Source: an uncultured Oscillospiraceae bacterium
GTDB taxonomy: Bacteria; Bacillota; Clostridia; Oscillospirales; Oscillospiraceae
Assembly: GCA_910588625.1 (NCBI GenBank)
Contig: CAJUQN010000021.1
Location: 1-35,924, forward strand
DNA: 35,924 nucleotides
Direction of reading: 5' to 3'
A program made the position numbers and the translations under genes. Below, piece by piece: positions 14,791-23,295 of the stretch (positions within the stretch are counted from its first letter, which is position 1; the number at the start of each line of letters is the position of its first letter). The notes under the pieces were generated by a model, which was not told the origin of the DNA, did not search any database, and saw nothing but the letters and a program-made list of their open reading frames with translations.

Positions 14791-15627
14791 ATGTCCATCA
14801 AAATCACCGCCACCAGCACCTGCGACCTGCCCCCCGAGCTGCTGGAGCGCTATCAAATCACCATGGTGCCCCTGTATGTGGCCTTTGGGCAAGGCACCTA
14901 TAAGGACGGTTTAGAGGCCACCCCCGAGGACATCTTCCGCCATGTGGAGGGAGGCGGCCAGCTGCCCTCCACCTCCGCCGTCAACATCGCGGATTATCAG
15001 GAGCTGTTCGCGGAGCTCTCCCCCAAGTATGACGCCGTGCTTCACATCACCATCGGCAGTGAGTTCTCCTGCTGCTACCAGAACGCCCTGGTAGCGGCGG
15101 AGGAGTACGGCAACGTCTACGTGGTGGACTCCCGGAACCTGACTGTGGGCCAGGGCCTGCTGCCCCTGGAGGCCGCCATCGCCGCCGAGCGCGGGGACTC
15201 CATCGAGGATATCCTCAAAATGCTGGACGGTATGATCGACCGGGTGGACACCACCTTTGTGGTGGACAAGCTGGACTATTTAGCCAAAGGCGGCCGCTGC
15301 TCCTCCGTGGTAGCCTTAGGGGCCAATCTACTGCGGCTCAAGCCCTGCATCGTGTTGGCTGACGGCAAGATGACCGTGGGCAAAAAGTACCGCGGCGCTT
15401 TTGAGAAGGTGCTTCCCGACTACGTCCGGGATCAGCTGAAGGACAAGAACGTGGACTTGAACCGGGCTTTTGTAGTTCACACCCGGTGCGACCCGTCCAT
15501 TCCCACAGCTGTATGTGACATTGTGAAGGAGTTCGGTTTCCGGGATGTCGTCACCGCTGTGGCGGGCTGTACCATCTCCTGCCACTGCGGGCCCAATACC
15601 TTGGGTATCATCTTCCTGCGGAAATAG
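14791..15627 (+). CDS. DegV family fatty-acid-binding protein
   Basis: The protein has 278 residues from ATG 14791, with TATGGAGG ahead of it; earlier in-frame starts lack a site. The DegV signature is present: ITATSTCDLPPELLERYQITMVPLYV at the start, TSAVNIADYQELF, VVDSRNLTVGQGLL and a C-terminal CGPNTLGIIF. DegV (FakB-like) proteins bind a fatty acid and present it to the kinase FakA for membrane lipid synthesis. No FakA is nearby. It is a single gene between its own promoter and a terminator. Confidence 0.92.
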   Translation: MSIKITATSTCDLPPELLERYQITMVPLYVAFGQGTYKDGLEATPEDIFRHVEGGGQLPSTSAVNIADYQELFAELSPKYDAVLHITIGSEFSCCYQNALVAAEEYGNVYVVDSRNLTVGQGLLPLEAAIAAERGDSIEDILKMLDGMIDRVDTTFVVDKLDYLAKGGRCSSVVALGANLLRLKPCIVLADGKMTVGKKYRGAFEKVLPDYVRDQLKDKNVDLNRAFVVHTRCDPSIPTAVCDIVKEFGFRDVVTAVAGCTISCHCGPNTLGIIFLRK

Positions 15628-15645
15628 CAAGTCATTCTTGAACAA

Positions 15646-15689
15646 AACAAACGCTCCACCCCCGGTCTGTCAGGGGTGGAGCGTTTGTT
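15646..15689. terminator. Bidirectional terminator between degV and the S41 gene
   Basis: A 17-bp perfect stem (15646-15662/15673-15689) has A-rich and T-rich flanks on both sides. The stop codon of the minus-strand peptidase overlaps its right arm. Confidence 0.85.
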
Positions 15690-16854
15690 ATTTGGTCAAC
15701 AGGTCGATGGACGCCTGGAGCTGGTTGTCATTCTCCCCGCCAATCACAGCCCCCTCGTTCAAAGACAGCTCCACATCCGGGACAATGCCCTCCCCGATGA
15801 GGGAATGGCCGCTCCCAGTGCAATAGGTGGCAGTGGACAGCCCCACCCCACCGCCGTTCACCAACGGGAAGGTGACTTGCGAGTACCCCTTACCGGAGGT
15901 CAGCTCCCCTACGATGGGGGCGTCCACACTCTCCCGAAGCTGTGCCGCCAGCAGCTCCGCCGCTGAGTAGGTATCGGTATTTACAATGGCCACCATAGGC
16001 AGGTCAATGCAGTCGGCATCCGATTGATACACCGACTCCACCCACCACCGGGCCTTATGGGTGAATACCGGGCCCTCAGGCAGAAGGTAGTCCAGGATTT
16101 TCTCCAGCTCTGTCACATATCCGCCGGGGTCGCTGCGCACGTCCACAATGAGGCTCTCCGCCCCCTGCTCTACCAAGGCGTCCACCTCTTTTTTGAAGCT
16201 GTCCGCAGAGCCGGAATAAAAGTTGTCCAGCTTGACATAGCCGACATTCCCCTCCAGCAGCTTTCCGTCGGCGGAGGGGTTGTGAAGGGTGGCCCGAGTA
16301 CAGGTCGCGTCCCGTGTGGAGCCGTCCTCCCCCAGCAGGGTCAGTACCACTTGCGTACCCGCCTCGCCCTTGATATAGTCGGCCCCCTTCTCCCGAACCT
16401 CCCCGGCCAGAGACACACCGTCGGCGGCGATGATGACGTCCCCCACCAGCACTCCGGCCTTGTCCGCCGGACCGTCCTCGGTGACCTCCCGCACCAAGAG
16501 CCCTTCCTCCCGACTGTAATCGATGGTGATGCCCACGCCCACGTAATTATTGGCCCGTCGGGCGGTGGTCTGCTGGTAGCGCTCCTCGTTCAGGTAGTAG
16601 GACCAACGATCTCCCAGGCCATTGACAAAGCTGTTCAACCCCGCATCCATCGCCTGGTCCAGGTCTGCGGCGGTGTCCACAAAGGCAAACCGGGCCAATA
16701 TCCAGGTCTGAACCATAGCCATTCCGCTCCTACCCAACAGCAGGCACCACACTCCGTTGGACAGCGCCAGCGTCACCAGTACCGCAATCAGCATTTTGAC
16801 CCACCCCGCCAACCGCCGGGGCTTTTTCCCAGTGTGCACCGTCTGTTCTTCCAT
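15688..16854 (-). CDS. S41 family C-terminal processing peptidase
   Basis: The 388-residue protein is an exported serine protease. A membrane anchor spans about 20-40, a PDZ domain about 102-175 (VGVGITIDY to VVLTLLG), and the S41 core follows. SDPGGYV lies at 241-247, catalytic Ser297 in DTYSAAE and the general base Lys322 in TSGKGYSQ. Such CtpA/CtpB proteases process cell-surface or sporulation proteins. AAGGAGG eight bases before ATG 16854 sets the start. It is the last gene of the ftsE-ftsX-M23-M23 operon, so a role in trimming or activating wall hydrolases is a reasonable inference. Confidence 0.92.
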   Translation of the reverse strand: MEEQTVHTGKKPRRLAGWVKMLIAVLVTLALSNGVWCLLLGRSGMAMVQTWILARFAFVDTAADLDQAMDAGLNSFVNGLGDRWSYYLNEERYQQTTARRANNYVGVGITIDYSREEGLLVREVTEDGPADKAGVLVGDVIIAADGVSLAGEVREKGADYIKGEAGTQVVLTLLGEDGSTRDATCTRATLHNPSADGKLLEGNVGYVKLDNFYSGSADSFKKEVDALVEQGAESLIVDVRSDPGGYVTELEKILDYLLPEGPVFTHKARWWVESVYQSDADCIDLPMVAIVNTDTYSAAELLAAQLRESVDAPIVGELTSGKGYSQVTFPLVNGGGVGLSTATYCTGSGHSLIGEGIVPDVELSLNEGAVIGGENDNQLQASIDLLTK

Positions 16855-16941
16855 GTTCCAGACCTCCTTGGAGAAAATCAAACAGGGGCGCGGGTCCTTT
16901 CCCGCGCCCCTAGGTCCTATCTATGTAGTCCGCTATGCGGC

Positions 16942-18234
16942 TCAGCCACCGTTGATGCGCCCGCCGCCGGGAGAGGTAAAGGTCATGCCGGGGTAGAGCT
17001 TCAGCACGTCATTGCGCACGCCGTTGATACGCAGCTCGAAATGCAGGTGGTTGCCGGTGGACCGGCCCGTGGTACCCACATAACCGATGACCTGGCCCTT
17101 ACTCACCGTCTGACCCTCGCTGACCGGAGGCACCTGGCACTGGTGGGCATACAGGGTGGCGTAGCCATTGCCGTGGCTGATGATGCAGTAATAACCATAG
17201 GAAGACGCGTTCTTGTTGGCGTTTACCGTAGTCACAACGCCGTCCTGGGCCGCGCAAATCGGCGTTCCGGAGGGGGCGGGGATATCGGTGCCGGTGTGGT
17301 TATCCCGTCTGCCGTTAATGGGGTCCACCCGGCTTCCGAACAGAGACGATATCTTATATCGGTTGGACAGGGGCCAGTACCAGTCCCCGCTGGTCATGTT
17401 CACCGTGGCGCTGCCGCCGTTGGCGGCGGCCTGCTCCTGCCGTTTGCGCTCCAGCTCCGCCAACTGGGCGGCGTATTTGGTCTGGGCATCCTTCAGCTGC
17501 TTGTTGACCTGGGCCTCAGTCTCCGCCAGCTCCTTGGCCTCCGCCGCGTATTCGCTCTCGGTGGCAGCAATCTGGTTCATGAGGTTCTGGGCCTCGTTTC
17601 GCTTGTCCTCCAGCTCCGCCTTGCGCTCCTCCAGCTCCTGCTGGACCAGGGCCTGGTCCGCCCTGTCGGAGGCCAGGGCGTCCCGGGCCAGCCCCAGCTC
17701 TGCCTGTGTGGCCTCCAGCTGCTCAATAATGCGGTTGGAGTAGTCCATAATATCCCCAATCAGCATGGCCTGGTCCAGCATATCCGCAAAGCTGTTAGCC
17801 TCAAAGAGGATGGATAGGTAGTTCACGCCCCCCGTCTCCTCCATCCAGCGCACCTGCTGGTAAAACTCCTGATACTGCTGCTCCTCCTGCTGCTCCAGGC
17901 CGGCGATCTCCTGCTCCTTGTCGGCAATCTGCCGGTCGTACTCGTCAAGCATGGCCTGACTGGCGTTGATCTCCTGCTCAGTCAGCAAAACCTGATTCCG
18001 GATAATCTCCACCTGCTCTTTGGCCTTGGACAGATCGTTGCGGATGGCCTTCAGCCTAGCCTCCGCATCCTTCTTCTGGGCCTGGATGTCGGATAACTCG
18101 TTTTTTATGTTCTGGATGTCACCCTGAGTAACGCTGGCCTGTGCAAACATACTGAGCAAGGGGAGCATCACCGACAGCAGCAACGCCGCCGCCACAATGA
18201 TGACGATGATCCTCTGGGTCTTTTTATTCATCAT
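16942..18234 (-). CDS. Coiled-coil M23 family metallopeptidase, EnvC/PcsB-like (copy 1)
   Basis: The 430-residue protein has an N-terminal membrane segment (about 8-30), a long coiled coil (about 35-250) and a LytM/M23 domain at about 300-415. The zinc site is intact: H313 and D317 in NHTGTD, then H396 and H398 in NHLHFEL. This predicts an active D,D-endopeptidase against peptidoglycan cross-links. GGGAGGG stands eight bases before ATG 18234. It is a paralogue of the next upstream gene with the same layout and is 19 bp from it. In other bacteria FtsEX moves such coiled-coil activators. Confidence 0.92.
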   Translation of the reverse strand: MMNKKTQRIIVIIVAAALLLSVMLPLLSMFAQASVTQGDIQNIKNELSDIQAQKKDAEARLKAIRNDLSKAKEQVEIIRNQVLLTEQEINASQAMLDEYDRQIADKEQEIAGLEQQEEQQYQEFYQQVRWMEETGGVNYLSILFEANSFADMLDQAMLIGDIMDYSNRIIEQLEATQAELGLARDALASDRADQALVQQELEERKAELEDKRNEAQNLMNQIAATESEYAAEAKELAETEAQVNKQLKDAQTKYAAQLAELERKRQEQAAANGGSATVNMTSGDWYWPLSNRYKISSLFGSRVDPINGRRDNHTGTDIPAPSGTPICAAQDGVVTTVNANKNASSYGYYCIISHGNGYATLYAHQCQVPPVSEGQTVSKGQVIGYVGTTGRSTGNHLHFELRINGVRNDVLKLYPGMTFTSPGGGRINGG

Positions 18235-18253
18235 ATGTAATCCCTCCCCGCAC

Positions 18254-19432
18254 TTAGCTTCTGTCAATGTAATTCAGGCCGGGATACAGCTTGAGCACGT
18301 CGTCCCGGACGCCGTTCACCCGCAGCTCAAAGTGCAGGTGGGCGCCGAAGCTGTTCCCTGTGTTGCCCACATAGCCGATGGCCTGGCCCTTGCTCACCGT
18401 ATCCCCCACCTTCACCAGGGGGAGCTGCATTTGGTGGGCATACAGGGTGGCGTAGCCGTTTCCGTGGTTGATGATGCAGTAATTGCCATAAGAGGAATTG
18501 TAGCGGGACAGGGTAACCACTCCCGCCTGGGCGGCGTGAATTTCCACGCCCTGGGGTACGCCGATGTCAGTGCCGGTGTGGTTGTCCGCGCTGCCGTAGA
18601 GGTCCCGCCAGCCGAAGAAGGATGTAATGGTGTAGTAGCCGGGAACGGGCCAATACCAGTCGCCGGTGGCTCCGTTGGCCGCGATTTGGGCGGCCCACCG
18701 CTCCTCCGCCTCCTTCAGGGACTGCTCCGCCTCCGCCTCCTCAGCGGCAAGCTGGGCGGCCTTTTGCGCATACTCGCTTTCAGAGGCGGCAATCTGGGCC
18801 AGCACGGCACGGGCCTCGGCCCGCTGGTCCTCCAGCGCCACCAGATTCGTTTCCAGCTCCCGCTGGACCTGGGCCTGCTGGTCCCGGCTGGCCTGGAGGG
18901 CCTCACGGGCCTCCCCCAGCTCCGCCTGGGTGGCTTGCAGCTCCTTCACAATGCGGTCGCTGTAGTCCATGATATCGCCCACCAGCATGGCGTATTCCAG
19001 CAGGTCGGCAAAGCTCCCGGCCTGGAACAGCACGGAGAAAATAGACGTCTCCCCGGTCTCCTCCATCCAGCGCACCTGCTGATAGAACTCCTCCATCTGC
19101 CGGGCCTCTTTTTCCTCCAGCCCCGCAATTTCCTGCTGCTTCTCTTCAATCTGCGCGTCATATTGAGCCAACAGCTCCCGGCCTGCGCTGACCTGCTGCT
19201 CAGTCAGCAAAACCTGCCCCTGGACCAGCTCCACTTGCTCCTGAGCGCGGCTCAAATCCCCCCGGATCGCGGCAAGCTGAGCCTCCGCCTCCTCTTTCCG
19301 GGTGGTCACGCTGCTGAGCTGGTTTTTGATGGCCTGGATATCGTTTTGTGTCACCGCTCCGGCGGGCAGGACTGCTGTTACCAACAGCGCCGCCGCCACA
19401 AAAACGGACAGCATTCTCTTTCTCAGTTTCAT
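18254..19432 (-). CDS. Coiled-coil M23 family metallopeptidase, EnvC/PcsB-like (copy 2)
   Basis: The 392-residue protein has a cleavable-looking signal peptide (VTAVLPAGAVT, cut near 25), a coiled coil (about 25-235), and an M23 domain with H285, D289, H365 and H367. Its first conserved stretch, SIFSVLFQAGSFADLLEYAM, equals the corresponding YLSILFEANSFADMLDQAM of copy 1, so the two arose by duplication. The start is ATG 19432; the in-frame GTG at 19438 lies on the AGAGGTG ribosome site. It stands 18 bp after ftsX and is the most likely direct partner of FtsX. Confidence 0.92.
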   Translation of the reverse strand: MKLRKRMLSVFVAAALLVTAVLPAGAVTQNDIQAIKNQLSSVTTRKEEAEAQLAAIRGDLSRAQEQVELVQGQVLLTEQQVSAGRELLAQYDAQIEEKQQEIAGLEEKEARQMEEFYQQVRWMEETGETSIFSVLFQAGSFADLLEYAMLVGDIMDYSDRIVKELQATQAELGEAREALQASRDQQAQVQRELETNLVALEDQRAEARAVLAQIAASESEYAQKAAQLAAEEAEAEQSLKEAEERWAAQIAANGATGDWYWPVPGYYTITSFFGWRDLYGSADNHTGTDIGVPQGVEIHAAQAGVVTLSRYNSSYGNYCIINHGNGYATLYAHQMQLPLVKVGDTVSKGQAIGYVGNTGNSFGAHLHFELRVNGVRDDVLKLYPGLNYIDRS

Positions 19433-19450
19433 CGTCACCTCTGTTTTCCG

Positions 19451-20350
19451 TCAGACCTGGAGGAATTTCCGGATGGCAAAGCTGGAGCCCAGCGCACCGA
19501 TCACAGAGCCGGATAGCACAAACACCGCCAGCACCCACTTCCACAGATCACGGAACGCTATCAGGCTGAACAGATCCGCGGCGCCGCCCTCCACCAGTGC
19601 TTTACTCACCGCCGCGTACACAGCCCACTGAAGGAAGAATGCCACTGCGGCCCCCATGATACCCAAGATCAGCCCCTCCACGATGAAGGGCCAGCGGACA
19701 AAACCGTCGGTGGCGCCGCACATCTTCATGATGGCGATCTCCTCCCGCCGGGCAAAGGCGGCCAGACGGGTGGTATTGGAGATGATAAACAGCGACACCG
19801 CCGCCAAAATGCCGATCAGAACATAAGCCAGGGCGGTCACGGCATTGCGCACCGCCACGAAGCCCTCCGCCACCTCACTGGCGGCCCGGTGGTTGACTAC
19901 CCCAGGCAGGGCGTCCACCGCATCCACCGTCTCGGTAAATCGCTCCAAATCCTTGACATGGATGGAAAGCCGGTCCCGGAATACCTTGTCGGGGATGCTG
20001 GCATACAACCCCTCTGTCTCATGACCCTTGAGATAGTCCCGCTTCGCCTGCTCCCGGCTGACGAAGGTGACAGAACCCTCGTCATAGCCCACATTGTCCA
20101 GCTGCCGGATCTGGTCCATGAGGGCGCGGATCTGATCGTCGGTGTAGTCCTCGTCCACAAAGGCCAGGAACTCGTTCTCGTCCTCCAGCTGGCTGAGCAT
20201 ATCGTCCACATTCACCGCCAGCAGGGAGAAGGACCCCATGATGATCAGGCAGGCCACGATCATACATACGGCGGCAAAGGACATCAAGCCGTGTGAAAAA
20301 ATACTGGAAAAGCCCTCTTTAATGAAATAACCTATATTCAATCGTCTCAT
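19451..20350 (-). CDS. ftsX: Cell division ABC permease FtsX
   Basis: The 299-residue protein has the FtsX layout: a first membrane span (about 22-44), a large extracytoplasmic loop (about 45-170) that in other species binds wall hydrolases or EnvC, and three further spans (about 175-195, 220-245, 270-290). The loop begins with SQLEDENEFLAFVDEDYTDD. It overlaps ftsE by four bases (ATGA), so the two are co-translated. With FtsE it converts ATP hydrolysis into activation of the downstream peptidases. Confidence 0.95.
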   Translation of the reverse strand: MRRLNIGYFIKEGFSSIFSHGLMSFAAVCMIVACLIIMGSFSLLAVNVDDMLSQLEDENEFLAFVDEDYTDDQIRALMDQIRQLDNVGYDEGSVTFVSREQAKRDYLKGHETEGLYASIPDKVFRDRLSIHVKDLERFTETVDAVDALPGVVNHRAASEVAEGFVAVRNAVTALAYVLIGILAAVSLFIISNTTRLAAFARREEIAIMKMCGATDGFVRWPFIVEGLILGIMGAAVAFFLQWAVYAAVSKALVEGGAADLFSLIAFRDLWKWVLAVFVLSGSVIGALGSSFAIRKFLQV

Positions 20351-21027
20351 GCTCTGTAGTAGCCTCCCTGAGCGTCCCGTATCAGCTCTCCGTCCTTGAT
20401 GGCCACCACCCGCTTGGAGAAACGGTTGACCAAATCCCGCTCATGGGTGACCACCAGCATAGTAGTACCCATGGCGTTGATGCGTTCCAGCAGCGTCATA
20501 ATCTCGAAGGACCGCCGGGGGTCCAGATTTCCCGTAGGCTCATCGGCAATGATCATCCGGGGATTGTTCACCAGCGCCCGGGCAATGGCCACGCGCTGCT
20601 GTTCGCCGCCACTCATCTCGTTGGGGTAGGCGTCTCCTTTGTCCTCAAGTCCCACCAACTCCAATACGTAGGGGATGCGCTTGCGCATTTCCCGGCCGCT
20701 GGCCCCCACGGTGCGCATAGCAAACTCCAGATTGCCCTGCACCGTCTTTTTCTCGATGAGCCGGAAGTCCTGGAAGATGATGCCCAGGGTCCGCCGCATA
20801 TGGGGGATCTGCCACCGGCGGATGTTGTTCAGGTTATACCCATTGACAATAACCCGCCCCGAGCTGGAGGTAATCTCCCCCGTCAGCAGCTTGATGATGG
20901 TGGACTTGCCTGAGCCGGAGGGACCAACCAGGAATACGAATTCCCCGTCCTCAATGCGCAGGTTGATCCCCTTCAGGGCCTTGGTGCCATTGTCGTATTC
21001 TTTATGTACGTCGATCAATCGTATCAT
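20347..21027 (-). CDS. ftsE: Cell division ATP-binding protein FtsE
   Basis: The 226-residue ABC ATPase has Walker A GPSGSGKST at 35-43, signature SGGEQ at 139-143 and Walker B MIIADEPTG from 158. HERDLVNRF near the end corresponds to the switch region. FtsE partners FtsX at the septum. GGAG lies before ATG 21027. It is the first gene of the operon, after a perfect consensus promoter and about 80 nt of leader. Confidence 0.97.
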   Translation of the reverse strand: MIRLIDVHKEYDNGTKALKGINLRIEDGEFVFLVGPSGSGKSTIIKLLTGEITSSSGRVIVNGYNLNNIRRWQIPHMRRTLGIIFQDFRLIEKKTVQGNLEFAMRTVGASGREMRKRIPYVLELVGLEDKGDAYPNEMSGGEQQRVAIARALVNNPRMIIADEPTGNLDPRRSFEIMTLLERINAMGTTMLVVTHERDLVNRFSKRVVAIKDGELIRDAQGGYYRA

Positions 21028-21061
21028 GGGCCCGCATCTCCACAGTCATCAAATCTATTTT

Positions 21062-21202
21062 TGTAACCGCTCTGTAACCGGTTTGTAATCTTTTGAACAG
21101 ACGGAATCGTTTTCTATTATAGACGCTGAATTGTGCCCTGTCAACCGTTTCCGCGCCATTCCCATCATTCTCCTGTCCTAAATTATGTAAACTTTCTGGA
21201 AA
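21062..21202. promoter_or_regulatory. WalR/PhoP-type direct repeats around the ftsE promoter
   Basis: On the plus strand three half-sites, TGTAAC (21062-21067), TGTAAC (21073-21078) and TGTAAT (21084-21089), follow each other with exactly 5 bp between. A second pair, TGTAAA (21186-21191)-N5-TGGAAA (21197-21202), lies upstream of the -35. The published WalR box is TGTWAH-N5-TGTWAH. The triple set falls at about +20 to +47 and the pair near -77 to -93 relative to the predicted start. Confidence 0.6.
21116..21144 (-). promoter_or_regulatory. Consensus promoter of the ftsEX operon
   Basis: On the minus strand TTGACA (21139-21144) and TATAAT (21116-21121) are both perfect and 17 bp apart, predicting a start near 21109. 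Confidence 0.9.
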
Positions 21203-21221
21203 CAAAAGTTACAAGCACAGA

Positions 21222-21247
21222 GAAAGCCGCCCTGTCGGACGGCTTTC
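21222..21247 (-). terminator. Terminator of the CdaR-type regulator gene
   Basis: GAAAGCCG (21222-21229) pairs with CGGCTTTC (21240-21247). The T-run is weak (TCTGTGCTTG), so termination may be partial. Confidence 0.6.
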
Positions 21248-21253
21248 GTAAAG

Positions 21254-22345
21254 TCAGGACTCAATGCCCCGGGACACCAGATACTTCTTTACCATCAGCG
21301 CCACTTTGAAGGTAATGGCGTCGTCGAACTCCCGCAGGTCCAGGCCGGTGAGCTTCTTGATCTTCTCCAGCCGGTACACCAGGGTGTTCCGGTGGACGAA
21401 CAGCTTCCGGGCCGTCTCGGACACGTTCAAATTGTTCTCGAAGAACTTGTTGATGGTGAACAGCGTCTCCTGATCCAGCGCGTCGATGGGGTTCTTCTTG
21501 AACACCTCACGCAGGAACATCTCACACAGGGTGGTGGGCAGCTGGTAAATCAGGCGCCCAATGCCCAGATTCTCGTAGTTGATGATGGACCGCTCCGTCT
21601 CGAACACCCGGCCCACGTCGATGGCCACCTGGGCCTCCTTGTAGGTACGGGCCAAGTCCCGGATATGTCCCACGATGGTGCCGATGCCCACCACCGTCTT
21701 GATGCCCAGATCCCGGGTCAACGCCTCCTGGACATTTTGGGCGATCTTATGCAGATCCCGGGCATCGGCGTTCTCCCCCAGATGCTTGACCAGCGCCACA
21801 TCCGTTTCGCTAACGGACAGAACAAAATCGGTTTGCTTGTCGGGGTACAGACTGGTGACTACGTCCACAGCGGACACGTCTGGTGCGCCCAGCTGGCGTA
21901 CCAGAATCACCGCTCGGGGCGCCTCGGACACAAAGTGGAGCTCCTTGGCCCGGACATAGATGTCCCCCAACAGAATATTATCACAGAGGATATTTTTTAC
22001 GAAGGCGGCTTTGTCGTTCTTCTCCTCATAGTAGGTCTTCGCCCCATTGAGGGCGATGACCGCCATGGAGCAAATGAGCGCGGCCCGCTCGTCCTCCCCC
22101 TTGACGAAGGCAGCATAGTCAAACTGACCGCTCCAACCGGGCAACGCTTTGAAGGTGAAGCCGCCGCTGACCACCTGGGCGTCCTGCTCCGCCGCCAGCA
22201 GTGCAGCCGCGTTGGCCCATTTCTCCCCGATGCAGGCAAGCTCATTGCAGGCAACCACCGTGCCCTGTTCGTCAATGACACCGACCGTCCGGTCGGAACA
22301 GTCCTTCATCTGAAGAACGACGCTTTGGAAAACCCTGCTGGACAT
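21254..22345 (-). CDS. CdaR/PucR-family transcriptional regulator
   Basis: The 363-residue protein opens with a sensor-like region (about 1-130). It has a GGDEF-related middle domain (about 140-280) and the PucR C-terminal helix-turn-helix (about 300-358), with NVSETARKLFVHRNTLVYRLEKI as the recognition unit. Relatives respond to sugar diacids, purines or amino acids. The ligand and targets are unknown, and it does not sit beside an obvious catabolic operon. GAAAGGAG is the ribosome site and its promoter is strong. Confidence 0.88.
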   Translation of the reverse strand: MSSRVFQSVVLQMKDCSDRTVGVIDEQGTVVACNELACIGEKWANAAALLAAEQDAQVVSGGFTFKALPGWSGQFDYAAFVKGEDERAALICSMAVIALNGAKTYYEEKNDKAAFVKNILCDNILLGDIYVRAKELHFVSEAPRAVILVRQLGAPDVSAVDVVTSLYPDKQTDFVLSVSETDVALVKHLGENADARDLHKIAQNVQEALTRDLGIKTVVGIGTIVGHIRDLARTYKEAQVAIDVGRVFETERSIINYENLGIGRLIYQLPTTLCEMFLREVFKKNPIDALDQETLFTINKFFENNLNVSETARKLFVHRNTLVYRLEKIKKLTGLDLREFDDAITFKVALMVKKYLVSRGIES

Positions 22346-22421
22346 TGCGTTTTCTCCTTTCTACGCGGCCGGCAATGAAGCGCTCCGCCACTTTGTTGAT
22401 TTTTCATACAAGTGCTTTTTT

Positions 22422-22464
22422 ATTATACCGATTTCCTTAGCGGATTTCAATAGTTTTTTGAAAT
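22422..22464 (-). promoter_or_regulatory. Promoter of the CdaR-type gene with a dyad on the -35
   Basis: On the minus strand TTGAAA (22445-22450), 17 bp and TATAAT (22422-22427) form the promoter. A perfect 7-bp dyad, ATTTCAA (22444-22450) and TTGAAAT (22458-22464), covers the -35, as expected for an operator. Confidence 0.7.
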
Positions 22465-22494
22465 TTTTTTGTTGAATCTGCCAAAATTTTCGTA

Positions 22495-23196
22495 TCATTG
22501 ACTGAAAATACCTTTTAACTCCTTGTTACTCAACGGTCTCCAGGCTCCGCGGGGTAAGCTATCGTCCAGCGTCAGCGGCCCGAATCTTACTCGTTTCAGA
22601 TAAGCCACCGGCTTGCCTCTCGACGCCAGCATCCGCTTCACCTGGTGGTATTTTCCCTCATGTAAAGTGATATGGGCACTATTGCTGGATAAAAGCTCCA
22701 GTTCTCCTGGAAGGCACTCATAGCCGTCCCCCAAGGTTACCCCCCGGCGGACCGCCTCCACGTCCTCCTGGTCCAATATCCCGGATACCTCCACGTAATA
22801 TACCTTGTCCACGTGGCTTTTCGGGGCCAGCAGGCGGTGGGCCAGCGGGCCGTCATTGGTCAGCAGGAGTAACCCCTCCGTGTCCTTGTCAAGCCGTCCG
22901 GCTGGAAACAGGCCGATGTTTTGATACTCCTCCCCCAGCAGGTCCAGCACCGTCCGTTCCCCCGGCTCGTCGGTGGAGGATACCACCCCCGCTGGCTTGT
23001 GGAGCATCAGGTACACAGGCCGGTCTGCGGCAATGGAAACGCCGTCCACCATCACCGGAGCGTCCTCTCCCACCTTGGTCTCTGGGGTGCGATGCACCGT
23101 CCCCTCCACCGTCACACGGCCCGACTTGATCAGATCCCGGGCCTCTTTGCGGCTCCACTTCCCCGTGGCCGCGAGGCGCTTGTCCAGACGCTCCAA
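22495..23196 (-). CDS. rsuA: 16S rRNA pseudouridine synthase, RsuA family
   Basis: The 233-residue protein has an N-terminal S4 RNA-binding domain (ERLDKRLAATGKWSRKEARDLIKSG) and the pseudouridine synthase core. GRLDKDTEGLLLLTND contains the catalytic aspartate; YHQVKRMLASRG is the second conserved block. RsuA modifies U516 of 16S rRNA. I place the start at TTG 23196 (MERLDKRLA) because AAGGAG lies seven bases upstream. The GTG at 23205 overlaps that ribosome site. Confidence 0.92.
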   Translation of the reverse strand: MERLDKRLAATGKWSRKEARDLIKSGRVTVEGTVHRTPETKVGEDAPVMVDGVSIAADRPVYLMLHKPAGVVSSTDEPGERTVLDLLGEEYQNIGLFPAGRLDKDTEGLLLLTNDGPLAHRLLAPKSHVDKVYYVEVSGILDQEDVEAVRRGVTLGDGYECLPGELELLSSNSAHITLHEGKYHQVKRMLASRGKPVAYLKRVRFGPLTLDDSLPRGAWRPLSNKELKGIFSQ

Positions 23197-23295
23197 ACTG
23201 CCCACTCCTTCTCTTTTGTATCACATATACTATATCATATTGCGGCCCGTCCGTACATATTCTTTCCCTGAGAAATGAAGAAAGGTCGTGCTGCC

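Noticed and set aside
16024..17817. 597-codon plus-strand frame opposite the S41 and M23 genes
   Set aside because: It is the mirror of GC-rich coding on the minus strand, spans two genes and their gap, and has no recognisable domain.
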